This document shows positions 1 to 7,850 of a stretch of DNA of 64,000 nucleotides, piece after piece. The translations under genes were made by a program, and so were the position numbers. The stretch is taken from positions 434,001 through 498,000 of the forward strand of contig JADJSV010000017.1 of NCBI GenBank assembly GCA_016711505.1, read 5' to 3'. How positions within the stretch are numbered: position 1 is the stretch's first letter; the number at the start of each line of letters is the position of its first letter. This DNA comes from Bacteroidota bacterium. Its GTDB lineage: Bacteria; Bacteroidota; Bacteroidia; AKYH767-A; 2013-40CM-41-45. Below the pieces are notes generated by a model. That model was not told where the DNA came from, made no database searches, and was given only the letters and a program-made list of their open reading frames with translations.

Positions 1-312
1 GTCTTTGCATTGAATGGAAATATATTTATCGGTTGCGGAACCGATTTTAATGGAAGTAATTGCAAGAATGATGTCTGGAAATATAGTATTGCAACAAATA
101 CATGGACTTTAAGTTCGCCCTATCCGGCGGATAATAGAGAAGGTTTCGCATTTTACACATATAACAACAAAGGATATGTTGTTTTCGGAAGAAGTAATTG
201 TTCGATTTCTCCTTCGAGTAATTTTTATGAATTCGATCCCATTGGAGAAACGTGGACTGCATTAACACCATATACTTTCCGGGGGTGGAACAAGCATCGC
301 TGCAGTTTATGA
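1..312 (+). CDS. Kelch-repeat surface protein, N-terminal part (cut by window edge, frameshifted)
   Basis: The frame is open from the first base and reads kelch-type blade sequence (NDVWKYS, NTWTL, GETWTAL). It stops at 312 just after a run of five G (281-285). Removing one G joins it in frame to the ORF that continues to 3274, through residues GGTSIAAVYDNKVFF, which are again kelch-like. It is therefore the front part of the same gene as the next entry. The true start lies left of the window. The break may be an assembly error or a real inactivation. Confidence 0.75.
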   Translation, partial: VFALNGNIFIGCGTDFNGSNCKNDVWKYSIATNTWTLSSPYPADNREGFAFYTYNNKGYVVFGRSNCSISPSSNFYEFDPIGETWTALTPYTFRGWNKHRCSL

Positions 313-364
313 CAACAAAGTTTTTTTTCGGAATAGCGGAACCAGTTTTGTTCTTGTTTATGAT

Positions 365-3274
365 TTGATCACCAATCAATGGGAAAATACCTATCCAAAT
401 GTTCCGAATTACCCGGGTAACAATACCACTGAAAATCTTATTGTTTCCGGAAACAATCTCTTTGAATATACTTACGGTTTCATGATCTATTACCATCCTG
501 CTTCCCGGACATGGTTAAATTATTCAAGTTCTTATAATGGCGCTCCTCACGAAGATGCATCGATCATGGTGTTTGGCGATACAGTTAAATTTCTCTGCGG
601 AAAAATTCCATCTACAAATAATCACACAAATGATATCTGGAATTTTTATACTGGGTGTACGTCAACGATAAATGCAGAAGTTACATCAGTAGATTCAACA
701 TACTTCGGTGCAACTACTGAACTTCAAAACACATCAGTCGTAACTCCTGCAAACTTTGCTTATACATATCACTGGCAGGTTGACACATTAGTTGCAGGAT
801 GGCTTTCGGGCGACACTTCTTTTATTCCTAACCGATTCGGCAATGTAGACATTCAATTGATTGCTGATAATGGTGCTTGTGCCGATACATTTACAAAAAC
901 GATCTATGTCAATCCGGGAATGTGGTCGCCTAAAACTATTCTTCCCACTGAAGTAAGTGCGCGTTCGGAAGCCATCGTTTTCCCTATCGGAAATTTTGCA
1001 TACATGGGATTCGGTCGCGATTTTGAATTGAATGCACTTAAGGACTTTTACAAGTACGATCCTGCAACTCAACGCATCACTAAATTAAATGACTTTCCTG
1101 ACAGCGCAATGAGTTTTGTAAATGCAATAACACATAATGGAAAAGGATACATTCTTGGTGGTAGTACCGGTAACTTCCCGTACAAGTCGAATAAGTTTTA
1201 CGAGTATGATCCAATAACCGATTCGTGGACACAACTTCCGGATTTCCCGGGTCCGTCCAGAGCTTCTGCACTGACTTTCATTATAAACAACGAACTTTAT
1301 TTATGTCTTGGAACCACAACAGAAATATATAAATATAATTTTTCTACTTCTACCTGGACGCAATTATCCTCACACCCGCAGCTTAATAATGCAAATCATG
1401 CCTTCACATATAATGGTAAAGGGCTGATCATGATCAATGCAAATACATTGTCACAATTATGGCAATATGATCCTGGCACTGATTCATGGTCTGTTCTTGC
1501 AACGAACTTTCTACCTGAAAACCTCTCGGGCGTTTCTGCTGCTTTGGTCGGAAATAAAATCTGGATCGGTTATGGAAAATCCAGCGGCACTTCTATTCTC
1601 TCTTACCGTAATTCTACAGTCTTCTATGATCTGATTTCTGGACAAACTACGCCTGGACCTTCAAGCTTTGCAATTGCCAATTCTTTTCCTCAAAGAATTA
1701 ATGCAACTTTCTTTCAATTGAATGGATATACATATAGCTGTTTTGGAAAAAACAATTCCGGATGCGATCGTATTATATCCAGATTTGAACCAGATGCATG
1801 TGTTAATATTCCTATGTTTTACCCCGATGATAAAGATGAAGCCGGAATTGGTATACCAATTCGTGTGGTTAATACTTCCAATTTATATTTACCTCCACTT
1901 CAATCATCGTTTCAACTTCTGACAGATGGTATTCAGACAGCTTCAGGAATTACTCAATTTGATTATTACATGGACTTCAGAATTTGTGGCGAACACAAAA
2001 TACAATGGGTAATGAATGATGTTGCCTGCACTGATACATTTACTTTCTATCCAACTGCACATCCCGTGTACAATATTATTTCAGTGGCTGATATGCCATT
2101 GGGCGTTCTTAATTTCAGACATACTATGAATTCATTTAGTATAAATGGGAAAGGTTATATGGGTATGGGAAATAAGTATGTTGAAATTTTATCTGAAGCT
2201 TATAAAGATTGGTATGAATACAGTCCTGCTACAAATTCCTGGGCAGTTAAAAGCAGTCTGCCTGCAGCTGCATCTAATACTACAGGTTCTGCTTGCTTTA
2301 CTGATGGCACCAACGGATACATTACCTCAGGAACAGACGGTTGTTTCGTAAATCAATCGTGTTATCTTAATGACACATGGATGTATGATCCGGTAATTGA
2401 TACATGGACAGCAAAAGCTGACTGGCCGGTTGTCGGAAGATATACAGCAAGAGCAACTGCTTTAGGAGATACTGCTTTTGCAGGATTGGGTTATTATACT
2501 TTTTCAGGAGCAGGAAATATATACAAATATAGTTTCAGCGCTGACACATGGACCAATGCAAACTGGCCTTATGGTGTTGGCTATGTTCCGCCAATGTTTA
2601 CATATAACAATGAATTCTACGCCGGCTATCCTCCGATTTCCGGTTCAGGCAATGACTGGGGACTTTACAAATACAGTCCGTCGAATGGAACGTGGTCACA
2701 AAAAGTTTTAAAGTACGGGGAGCCATCAAGAGCATATTTGAATACAGTTAAAGGGAATGAAGTTTACCTATTCGAATATGATTATGTGTATAAAATCGAT
2801 CTTATAAAAATGAAGATGATCCCTATTCAGCCGATCTATATTCCCGGTGATACTTCTAATGAATTCAGCGCAGGGTTTGCTATTGGCGATCAGGTTTATT
2901 TCAGTTTGCTGAATCTGGATTACGGCGCACGGCGAGGGAATCATTTTTATCAATACGATCTTGCAGCTCCTGTTTGTAATCTGGATTCATTGATTCTTGG
3001 TACTCCAAATTCTGTTCTGAAGAATACTGTTCTGCTAAATGTTTCACCGAATCCGGCAACAGATAAAATAAATTTAGAGATTGCAGATCCACACAGGCAT
3101 GTTGGCTTTATTCAAATCGCTGATGTGACCGGTAAAATTCTCATGAGTTCTGCTTACAATTTATTTGATCCGGTAACAGATGTCAGAAAACTTTCACCTG
3201 GCACATATATTGTTTCACTAAAAAATGAAACTGGAACAATTCTTACTTCAAAGAAATTTATCATCAACAGATGA
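365..3274 (+). CDS. Kelch beta-propeller protein with T9SS C-terminal sorting domain
   Basis: This 969-residue ORF contains many kelch blades (FYEYDPITDSWTQLPDFPG; WYEYSPATNSWAVKSSLP; WMYDPVIDTWTAKADWP) in two propeller-like blocks. PKD-like linker segments with paired Cys (ADNGACADTF, NDVACTDTF) separate them. The last ~80 residues are a type A T9SS sorting domain (VSPNPATDKINLEI, DVTGKIL, LSPGTYIVSLKN, KKFIINR), so it is probably exported and anchored or released at the surface. The listed TTG start is only the first possible start in this frame. Coding similarity continues upstream to about 284 and, across a one-base frameshift, to the window edge. The ligand is unknown. Confidence 0.85.
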   Translation: MITNQWENTYPNVPNYPGNNTTENLIVSGNNLFEYTYGFMIYYHPASRTWLNYSSSYNGAPHEDASIMVFGDTVKFLCGKIPSTNNHTNDIWNFYTGCTSTINAEVTSVDSTYFGATTELQNTSVVTPANFAYTYHWQVDTLVAGWLSGDTSFIPNRFGNVDIQLIADNGACADTFTKTIYVNPGMWSPKTILPTEVSARSEAIVFPIGNFAYMGFGRDFELNALKDFYKYDPATQRITKLNDFPDSAMSFVNAITHNGKGYILGGSTGNFPYKSNKFYEYDPITDSWTQLPDFPGPSRASALTFIINNELYLCLGTTTEIYKYNFSTSTWTQLSSHPQLNNANHAFTYNGKGLIMINANTLSQLWQYDPGTDSWSVLATNFLPENLSGVSAALVGNKIWIGYGKSSGTSILSYRNSTVFYDLISGQTTPGPSSFAIANSFPQRINATFFQLNGYTYSCFGKNNSGCDRIISRFEPDACVNIPMFYPDDKDEAGIGIPIRVVNTSNLYLPPLQSSFQLLTDGIQTASGITQFDYYMDFRICGEHKIQWVMNDVACTDTFTFYPTAHPVYNIISVADMPLGVLNFRHTMNSFSINGKGYMGMGNKYVEILSEAYKDWYEYSPATNSWAVKSSLPAAASNTTGSACFTDGTNGYITSGTDGCFVNQSCYLNDTWMYDPVIDTWTAKADWPVVGRYTARATALGDTAFAGLGYYTFSGAGNIYKYSFSADTWTNANWPYGVGYVPPMFTYNNEFYAGYPPISGSGNDWGLYKYSPSNGTWSQKVLKYGEPSRAYLNTVKGNEVYLFEYDYVYKIDLIKMKMIPIQPIYIPGDTSNEFSAGFAIGDQVYFSLLNLDYGARRGNHFYQYDLAAPVCNLDSLILGTPNSVLKNTVLLNVSPNPATDKINLEIADPHRHVGFIQIADVTGKILMSSAYNLFDPVTDVRKLSPGTYIVSLKNETGTILTSKKFIINR

Positions 3275-3283
3275 TTACAAAAA

Positions 3284-3913
3284 ATGAATTCAAATAAAAT
3301 CGATCTGTTCAGGGATTCTGAAAGTAATTTATTGCCAAAAGACGGGACAGTAAACTATTTCGGTAAGATTTTTTCAATAGAAAGATCTGACTATTATCTT
3401 GAAAAATTGCTGAGTAACATTGAGTGGAAAAACGACGAAGCCGTAATGTTCGGAAAACTCATTGTCACCAAACGTAAAGTTGCCTGGTATGGAAGTACTG
3501 AATTTGAATATACATATTCAAATGTAACCAAGCATGCACTTCCCTGGACAAAAGAATTGCTGGAATTAAAAAATGCTGTTGAAGAAAAAACAAATGAAAC
3601 TTTTAATTCATGCCTGCTTAATTTGTATCATACCGGTGAAGAAGGAATGGCTTGGCATAGCGATGGAGAAAAAGATCTGAAAAAAAACGGAGCTATCGGT
3701 TCGCTAAGTTTCGGTGCAGAAAGAAAATTTGCTTTCAAACATAAAGAAACAAAAGAAGTTGTATCGCTAATTTTAGAACACGGAAGTTTACTTGTGATGA
3801 AAGACGAAACGCAGACAAACTGGTTACACAGACTACCGCCTACTAAATCAACTTTGAAGCCAAGGGTTAATCTTACGTTCCGGACAATAGAGAGTGATAT
3901 GCGGGAAATATGA
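3284..3913 (+). CDS. alkB: AlkB-like 2-oxoglutarate/Fe(II) dioxygenase
   Basis: This 209-residue protein has the AlkB oxygenase fold signature. It carries the HxD iron motif at H125-S-D127, the distal iron ligand H182, and the R194-V-N-L-T-F-R200 motif whose arginines bind 2-oxoglutarate and close the active site. The NLYHTGEEGMAWHSD block matches the family, which oxidatively removes alkyl groups from DNA or RNA bases. Length is normal for short bacterial homologues. It starts 9 bp after the kelch gene but is probably independent. The last four codons and the stop (ATGCGGGAAATATGA) are shared with the edge of the 195-bp palindromic repeat array, so the array has replaced or created the C-terminal tail MREI. 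Confidence 0.9.
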   Translation: MNSNKIDLFRDSESNLLPKDGTVNYFGKIFSIERSDYYLEKLLSNIEWKNDEAVMFGKLIVTKRKVAWYGSTEFEYTYSNVTKHALPWTKELLELKNAVEEKTNETFNSCLLNLYHTGEEGMAWHSDGEKDLKKNGAIGSLSFGAERKFAFKHKETKEVVSLILEHGSLLVMKDETQTNWLHRLPPTKSTLKPRVNLTFRTIESDMREI

Positions 3914-4536
3914 TCCGGTTTTTATTTCCCGCAGAGTAGCGCAGAATACGCAGAAAAACCGCAGAAATTCCTGCGGAATTAAATGGAATAAATAATTGGT
4001 AATTGATGTGGTTTGTTTGAAGGAATTTAATTGAACAAATAATTTTTCATCTCGAAGAGATCTCTGCGGATTTTCTGCGGATTCTGCGCAACTCTGCGGG
4101 AAATATGATCCGGTTTTTATTTCCCGCAGAGTTGCGCAGAATCCGCAGAAAAACCGCAGAAATTCCTGCGGAATTAAATGGAATAAATAATTGGTAATTG
4201 ATGTGGTTTGTTTGAAGGAATTTAATTGAACAAATAATTTTTCATCTCGAAGAGATCTCTGCGGATTTTCTGCGGATTCTGCGCAAGTCTGCGGGAAAAA
4301 TGATCCGGTTTTTATTTCCCGCAGAGTTGCGCAGAATCCGCAGAAAAACCGCAGAAATTCCTGCGGAATTAAATGGAATAAATAATTGGTAATTGATGTG
4401 GTTTGTTTGAATGAATTTAATTGAAAAAACAATTTTTCATCTCGAAGAGATATCTGCGGATTTTCTGAGGATTCTGCGCAACTCTGCGGGAAATAATAAG
4501 CAGTATTAATTCCCGCAGAGTTGCGCAGAATACCCG
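3901..4536. repeat. Tandem array of 195-bp palindromic repeats, three units plus a partial fourth
   Basis: The marker TGATCCGGTTTTTATTTCCC occurs at 3911, 4106 and 4301, exactly 195 bp apart. A partial fourth copy of the next arm is at 4511-4536. Each unit starts with CCCGCAGAG-GCGCAGAA-CCGCAGAAAA and ends with the reverse complement (TCTGCGGATTTTCTGCGGATTCTGCGCAA then CTCTGCGGG), so each can fold into a long hairpin. Because 195 is divisible by three, a fake minus-strand ORF of 65-residue repeats (3848-4555) runs through it. Nothing else is present between alkB and the hemerythrin gene. Confidence 0.9.
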
Positions 4537-4551
4537 AAAATTCCTTAGGTA

Positions 4552-5007
4552 TCAAACCCAGAATTTATCCTCCACAAGATCACACGAAGTTCCTTTATAA
4601 TGCAAAACTTCGATCTCTTTCAATTCTGATTCTGTGGCTTTTGATTGAAGTTCATTGAACAATACACGTTCTTCAAAACGAATGTGTTCTTCAAGTAAGT
4701 CGCCGATTTTAACTAATGTCTCTGCGTCCTTAATTTCAATATTAAAAATTTCAACCAACTCTTCGTGCTGCAAAAATGCTTGTTTAACAGAACTGCTTTC
4801 TTTGTCGATCGTAAATAAATGATCCTCTTCAATCCGGAAATGTGGAATGAGATGCTCCTTAAAAAACCAATCAACATACTTTTGGATCCGGCTAACATCA
4901 ACTCCTTTTGATAGGCCTTTATTGATCTTCCATTTCAATAATAAACCATCATGATGATCGCGGCTTAAAGGCTGGAGAGAGTTGTGTCTTTTAATTGGTG
5001 TTGTCAT
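4552..5007 (-). CDS. Hemerythrin-like HHE-domain protein
   Basis: This 151-residue all-helical protein carries the hemerythrin metal pattern: H18-H19 in SRDHHDGLLL, H52 and H56 with E60 (EHLIPHFRIEE), H81, and H108 with E112/E113 (LLEEHIRFEERVLF). Such proteins bind a di-iron centre and handle O2, NO or iron. It lies next to a heme-copper-like gene, a Crp/Fnr regulator and the nos operon, which fits a nitrosative-stress or oxygen-sensing role, but this is inference. No TATGA-N6-TCATA box is visible upstream. The stop codon lies just beyond the repeat array. Confidence 0.85.
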   Translation of the reverse strand: MTTPIKRHNSLQPLSRDHHDGLLLKWKINKGLSKGVDVSRIQKYVDWFFKEHLIPHFRIEEDHLFTIDKESSSVKQAFLQHEELVEIFNIEIKDAETLVKIGDLLEEHIRFEERVLFNELQSKATESELKEIEVLHYKGTSCDLVEDKFWV

Positions 5008-5049
5008 AATGATGTTGAATGAGAAAATAATTAAGTACTGTGTGTCTAA

Positions 5050-5134
5050 TACCGGGATTTAATGGATTTATAAAAATATATGTTCTTGCATTCGATATTG
5101 TCCAGGAAATCCATAAATCCATCAAATCCCGGTA
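5050..5134. repeat. Long hairpin, 22-bp arms
   Basis: TACCGGGATTTAATGGATTT at 5050-5071 pairs with 5113-5134 over 22 bp with one G-T pair. The 41-nt loop is AT-rich. It fills the gap between the hemerythrin start and the end of the upstream minus-strand gene. There is no clean U-tract, so it may be an interspersed palindrome rather than a terminator. Related words (AATCCTTTAAATCCCGGT) recur at 9834-9912. Confidence 0.75.
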
Positions 5135-5145
5135 AAATTTTTCCA

Positions 5146-6372
5146 TCACCCCTTTAATCCCATTCGTGAAAACTGCGTCACTACCAGACTCACAATCCCC
5201 GTGAACATAACTAAAGCAATTCCGAAGAGATAATAATGAACCAAAGGTATGCTTTCATTTTGCATGGCCTGTACTCCCTGTAACATTAGTATCACTTCAT
5301 TGACAATAACTCCTGCAACAAAAATAATTATTGCGTTTTGTGCACTTTTTGTAATAGTAATTACCTTTTGAGAAATTGCATATCCTATAATAAACAAAGT
5401 TATCATTCCAAGTAAAACTAAATGCAGATATCCAATAACAATAGGCCTGAATCCGAAAGCAATCTGACTCAACTGCGGATGTGTTGAACCGGTCTGTAAA
5501 AGAAGCTTGATCGACAATGCAAGTCCTGATGTTATCATTAAGACCCGTGATATTTTACTTAAATTTATTTTCAGCTTTTCAATATTCGCTCTGATCAATT
5601 TCAGAAACAGAATCCATCCATACATCTGGACCAGTGCTGAAATTATTACGATCAAATAGATTATAGTATGTATCGGAATCCATAGTACGGATAAAAAATA
5701 AGCAGGAATACATGCAGCGAAAAAATATAGAAAACTTTTTTTGAAAATATCTGAATGAATTCCCATCAACTCCAGTCTGTGAACCAGCAAACCCATACAT
5801 GCAAAAAAGAACCAGCCATTATACTGGAAATGCAGAAAAAAATATATTGAAGCGAGATACCACTTTTCATGCAGATTATCTGAAGCCATCATATATGAAA
5901 GTGAAAATGGTCCGATGGACGAAATCACACTAAATATGAGTGACCCCTTAAACCACCATTTACTGATCCTTTCATCTTTCAGTTCATTCAGGTCTTTCCA
6001 AAAAGAAAATGCAAATCCATAAGAAACAAAAATAGAAAGTGTAGAAAACACAATTGAAAAAAAAGCATATCCCTGTAGTGGAAACGAAATTACCATTCCG
6101 TACGCCGTGATCAGGTTGAGTACAAGTAGGTTTCTATATTTCTTAAATGCAGCAGTCTGTCCACTGACAAAAAGATAAGAAACCATCAGCGTCATTAGCG
6201 CCTGAGTGATCCACCCTGCAAATGCAAAATGAGAATGGCCATGCAATAAATAATGCTGATCAAGAAAGGGAAGGGAAAATGCAATTTTGTAACGCAGTAA
6301 AACTCCTATGAATGCAACAATCGCCAAATTTAAAAGTGAAATGCGAAACCATCTGGATACTTCTGAGACCAT
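5146..6372 (-). CDS. Polytopic membrane protein resembling heme-copper oxidase subunit I / NnrS
   Basis: This 408-residue, very hydrophobic protein has about 11-12 predicted membrane helices. A His-rich segment H40-YLL-H44-G-H46-S-H48-FAFAGW lies at the start of one helix and resembles the heme-ligating helix II of heme-copper oxidase subunit I. Further intramembrane His occur in WIPIHTIIYL and IGYLHLVLLG. The full CuB/FeB ligand set is not recognisable, so a catalytic oxidase is doubtful. An NnrS-like or heme-handling role is an alternative. A perfect TATGA-N6-TCATA palindrome lies 61 bp upstream of the start with a -7-like octamer at 6396-6403, tying it to the nitrogen-oxide genes. Confidence 0.6.
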   Translation of the reverse strand: MVSEVSRWFRISLLNLAIVAFIGVLLRYKIAFSLPFLDQHYLLHGHSHFAFAGWITQALMTLMVSYLFVSGQTAAFKKYRNLLVLNLITAYGMVISFPLQGYAFFSIVFSTLSIFVSYGFAFSFWKDLNELKDERISKWWFKGSLIFSVISSIGPFSLSYMMASDNLHEKWYLASIYFFLHFQYNGWFFFACMGLLVHRLELMGIHSDIFKKSFLYFFAACIPAYFLSVLWIPIHTIIYLIVIISALVQMYGWILFLKLIRANIEKLKINLSKISRVLMITSGLALSIKLLLQTGSTHPQLSQIAFGFRPIVIGYLHLVLLGMITLFIIGYAISQKVITITKSAQNAIIIFVAGVIVNEVILMLQGVQAMQNESIPLVHYYLFGIALVMFTGIVSLVVTQFSRMGLKG

Positions 6373-6395
6373 TTTGAATCTGATATTCTGAAACG

Positions 6396-6441
6396 CAAAT
6401 TTCTTCTCTACACAGCATGAATCAGTATGACCTCAATCATA
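6396..6441 (-). promoter_or_regulatory. Fnr-type box and -7 element upstream of 5146-6372
   Basis: The palindrome TATGACCTCAATCATA is at 6426-6441 (centre 6433.5), directly after the stop codon of the Crp/Fnr gene. A -7-like octamer GAAATTTG (minus strand, 5 of 6 matches to TAnnTTTG) is at 6396-6403, its centre 34 bp from the palindrome centre. That equals Fnr position about -41. Confidence 0.65.
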
Positions 6442-6442
6442 A

Positions 6443-7039
6443 TCAAATAAAAACTTTACCATTCTTAATATCCAGACTTCCCAGATCATTCAAATGCCGG
6501 ATTGTTCTGATAACAGTTTCAACTCTTAGTCCGGTCATATTTGCAATTTGCTGTCTTGTCAAATTAACTCTTACACTATTCTCCCCTTGAATACATTTCT
6601 TCTTTTTGTAATACGTCAGCAATGCTATGACTCTGTTCTCCGGATTTTCGAATGCATTTGTTTTAAGCAACATGAACTTAAATCTTAATCGGTTGGCCAG
6701 CATGGCAGCAAATTTAAAACTTAGATCTGTGTTTTCTTTCAATATCTGGACAAACAAATGCTTAGGTAATTTTATAATAAGTGAATTTTCGAGTGCAATT
6801 GCACTTGCCACATATGGTTCATCATCAAAGAGTGGAATCTCTCCGAAACTTTCTCCCGGATCGATCAGGGTTTGAATAAACTCTTTACCATCATCATTAT
6901 AATTGATCCATTTTACTTCTCCTTCTACTAATTGATGATAGCAACTGCATATTGCCCCCTCTTCAAAAATCAATTCACCTGCCTTATATGATTTATAAGT
7001 CCCACCCCAAGCAAGCAATATGTCCAAATCTATCATCAT
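6443..7039 (-). CDS. Crp/Fnr-family transcription regulator
   Basis: This 198-residue protein has an N-terminal cyclic-nucleotide-type beta-roll (residues ~15-120, GEVKWINYNDDGKEF, GESFGEIPLFDDEPY), a dimerisation helix and a C-terminal winged helix (LTRQQIANMTGLRVETVIRTI). In the recognition helix the E-T-V-I-R pattern keeps the Glu and Arg that contact TGA...TCA in Crp and Fnr. It has a CxC (C31, C33) but lacks the four-Cys iron-sulfur arrangement of E. coli FNR, so the signal is unknown; NO, heme or redox are possible. It sits divergently from nosZ and has a perfect TATGA-N6-TCATA box at its own promoter, suggesting autoregulation. Confidence 0.9.
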   Translation of the reverse strand: MMIDLDILLAWGGTYKSYKAGELIFEEGAICSCYHQLVEGEVKWINYNDDGKEFIQTLIDPGESFGEIPLFDDEPYVASAIALENSLIIKLPKHLFVQILKENTDLSFKFAAMLANRLRFKFMLLKTNAFENPENRVIALLTYYKKKKCIQGENSVRVNLTRQQIANMTGLRVETVIRTIRHLNDLGSLDIKNGKVFI

Positions 7040-7078
7040 TACTATAATTAAAAATGAAAATTACAATTGATCTAAAAA

Positions 7079-7125
7079 ACAAAATATGAACTTTTTCATT
7101 GAGTTGTATGATTTGCATCATACAA
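7079..7125 (-). promoter_or_regulatory. Fnr-type box upstream of the Crp/Fnr gene
   Basis: TTGTATGAT-TTGC-ATCATACAA at 7104-7125 is a perfect palindrome with 9-bp arms, containing TATGA-N6-TCATA with centre 7114.5. It lies 75 bp upstream of the minus-strand start at 7039. The -7-like element (minus TATTTTG near 7080-7086) is weaker than at the other sites, with a spacing of about 31 bp. Confidence 0.65.
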
Positions 7126-7237
7126 AATATAAAACAAGGACCCCTTTATTCGTTTTTAAGTCAATTTCACACAAGTAAAATCATTATTAAACAAAATTCA
7201 ACTATAAATACAACATCATTTTTATGCTTTACATCAT

Positions 7238-7283
7238 TATGATTCAACTCATAAAATACCGTTCCAAGTGCATGGTAATATTG
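7238..7283 (+). promoter_or_regulatory. Fnr-type box and -7 element of the nos operon
   Basis: TATGATTCAACTCATA at 7238-7253 (centre 7245.5) has perfect 5-bp arms. TAATATTG at 7276-7283 matches the Bacteroidetes -7 box TAnnTTTG at 5 of 6 positions, and its centre is 34 bp from the palindrome centre. The first gene of the operon starts at 7314, about 25 nt after the inferred transcription start. Confidence 0.7.
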
Positions 7284-7313
7284 CGCTTGTAATCACAATA
7301 TAAACAAATCCTC

Positions 7314-7811
7314 ATGAAAAAACTACTCTCTCTTTGCACTGCATTTTCAATCATCGCCCTTATTGCTGCTTGTGGTGGCAGTGAAAATAAATCACAAGAT
7401 TCAGCAACAACTGAAACGACTCCTGCTTCAGGATCTGAATCTGCTACGAATGCAAATCCATCTTACGACCCGAACCGTGGTGAAGGTAAGTTTAAAGATG
7501 TAATGATAGCTGATAAACTTGATGTTGCAATGGCAGCGGATGGAAAAAAAGCATACGACATCAAATGTTCCTCTTGTCACAAATTAACAGATGAAAGACT
7601 TGTAGGACCGGGATGGAAAGGTGTTTCAGGACGTCATCAGCCGGATTGGATCCTGAACTTTATTACTAACACTGATGCTATGATCGATAAAGATCCTAAA
7701 GTGCAGGCTCAACTTGAAATTTGTCTTGTTAGAATGCCAAATCAAAGTCTGAGCGACTCAGATGCACGTGCATTACTTGAGTTCATGCGCGAAAATGATG
7801 GCGTCAAATAA
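7314..7811 (+). CDS. Lipoprotein monoheme cytochrome c, nos operon
   Basis: This 165-residue protein has a lipoprotein signal (MKKLLSLCTAFSIIALIAAC, Cys20 as lipobox Cys), a Ser/Thr-rich linker to ~residue 60, and a class I cytochrome c domain with the heme motif CSSCH and a probable distal Met in VRMPNQ. It is the first gene of the nos operon, 39 bp before nosZ. Small c-type cytochromes accompany clade II nosZ and probably deliver electrons to the CuA site of NosZ in the periplasm. That role is inferred from position. Confidence 0.88.
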   Translation: MKKLLSLCTAFSIIALIAACGGSENKSQDSATTETTPASGSESATNANPSYDPNRGEGKFKDVMIADKLDVAMAADGKKAYDIKCSSCHKLTDERLVGPGWKGVSGRHQPDWILNFITNTDAMIDKDPKVQAQLEICLVRMPNQSLSDSDARALLEFMRENDGVK

Positions 7812-7850
7812 TTTATCCCACACGAAAAAAACAACTAATCAATAAAGATT

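Noticed and set aside
3901..4536. CRISPR array
   Set aside because: The whole 195-bp unit is repeated, with no variable spacers and no cas genes nearby.
3848..4555. Minus-strand ORF of 235 residues with 65-residue repeats
   Set aside because: It is read-through of the 195-bp palindromic array and is open only because the period is divisible by three.
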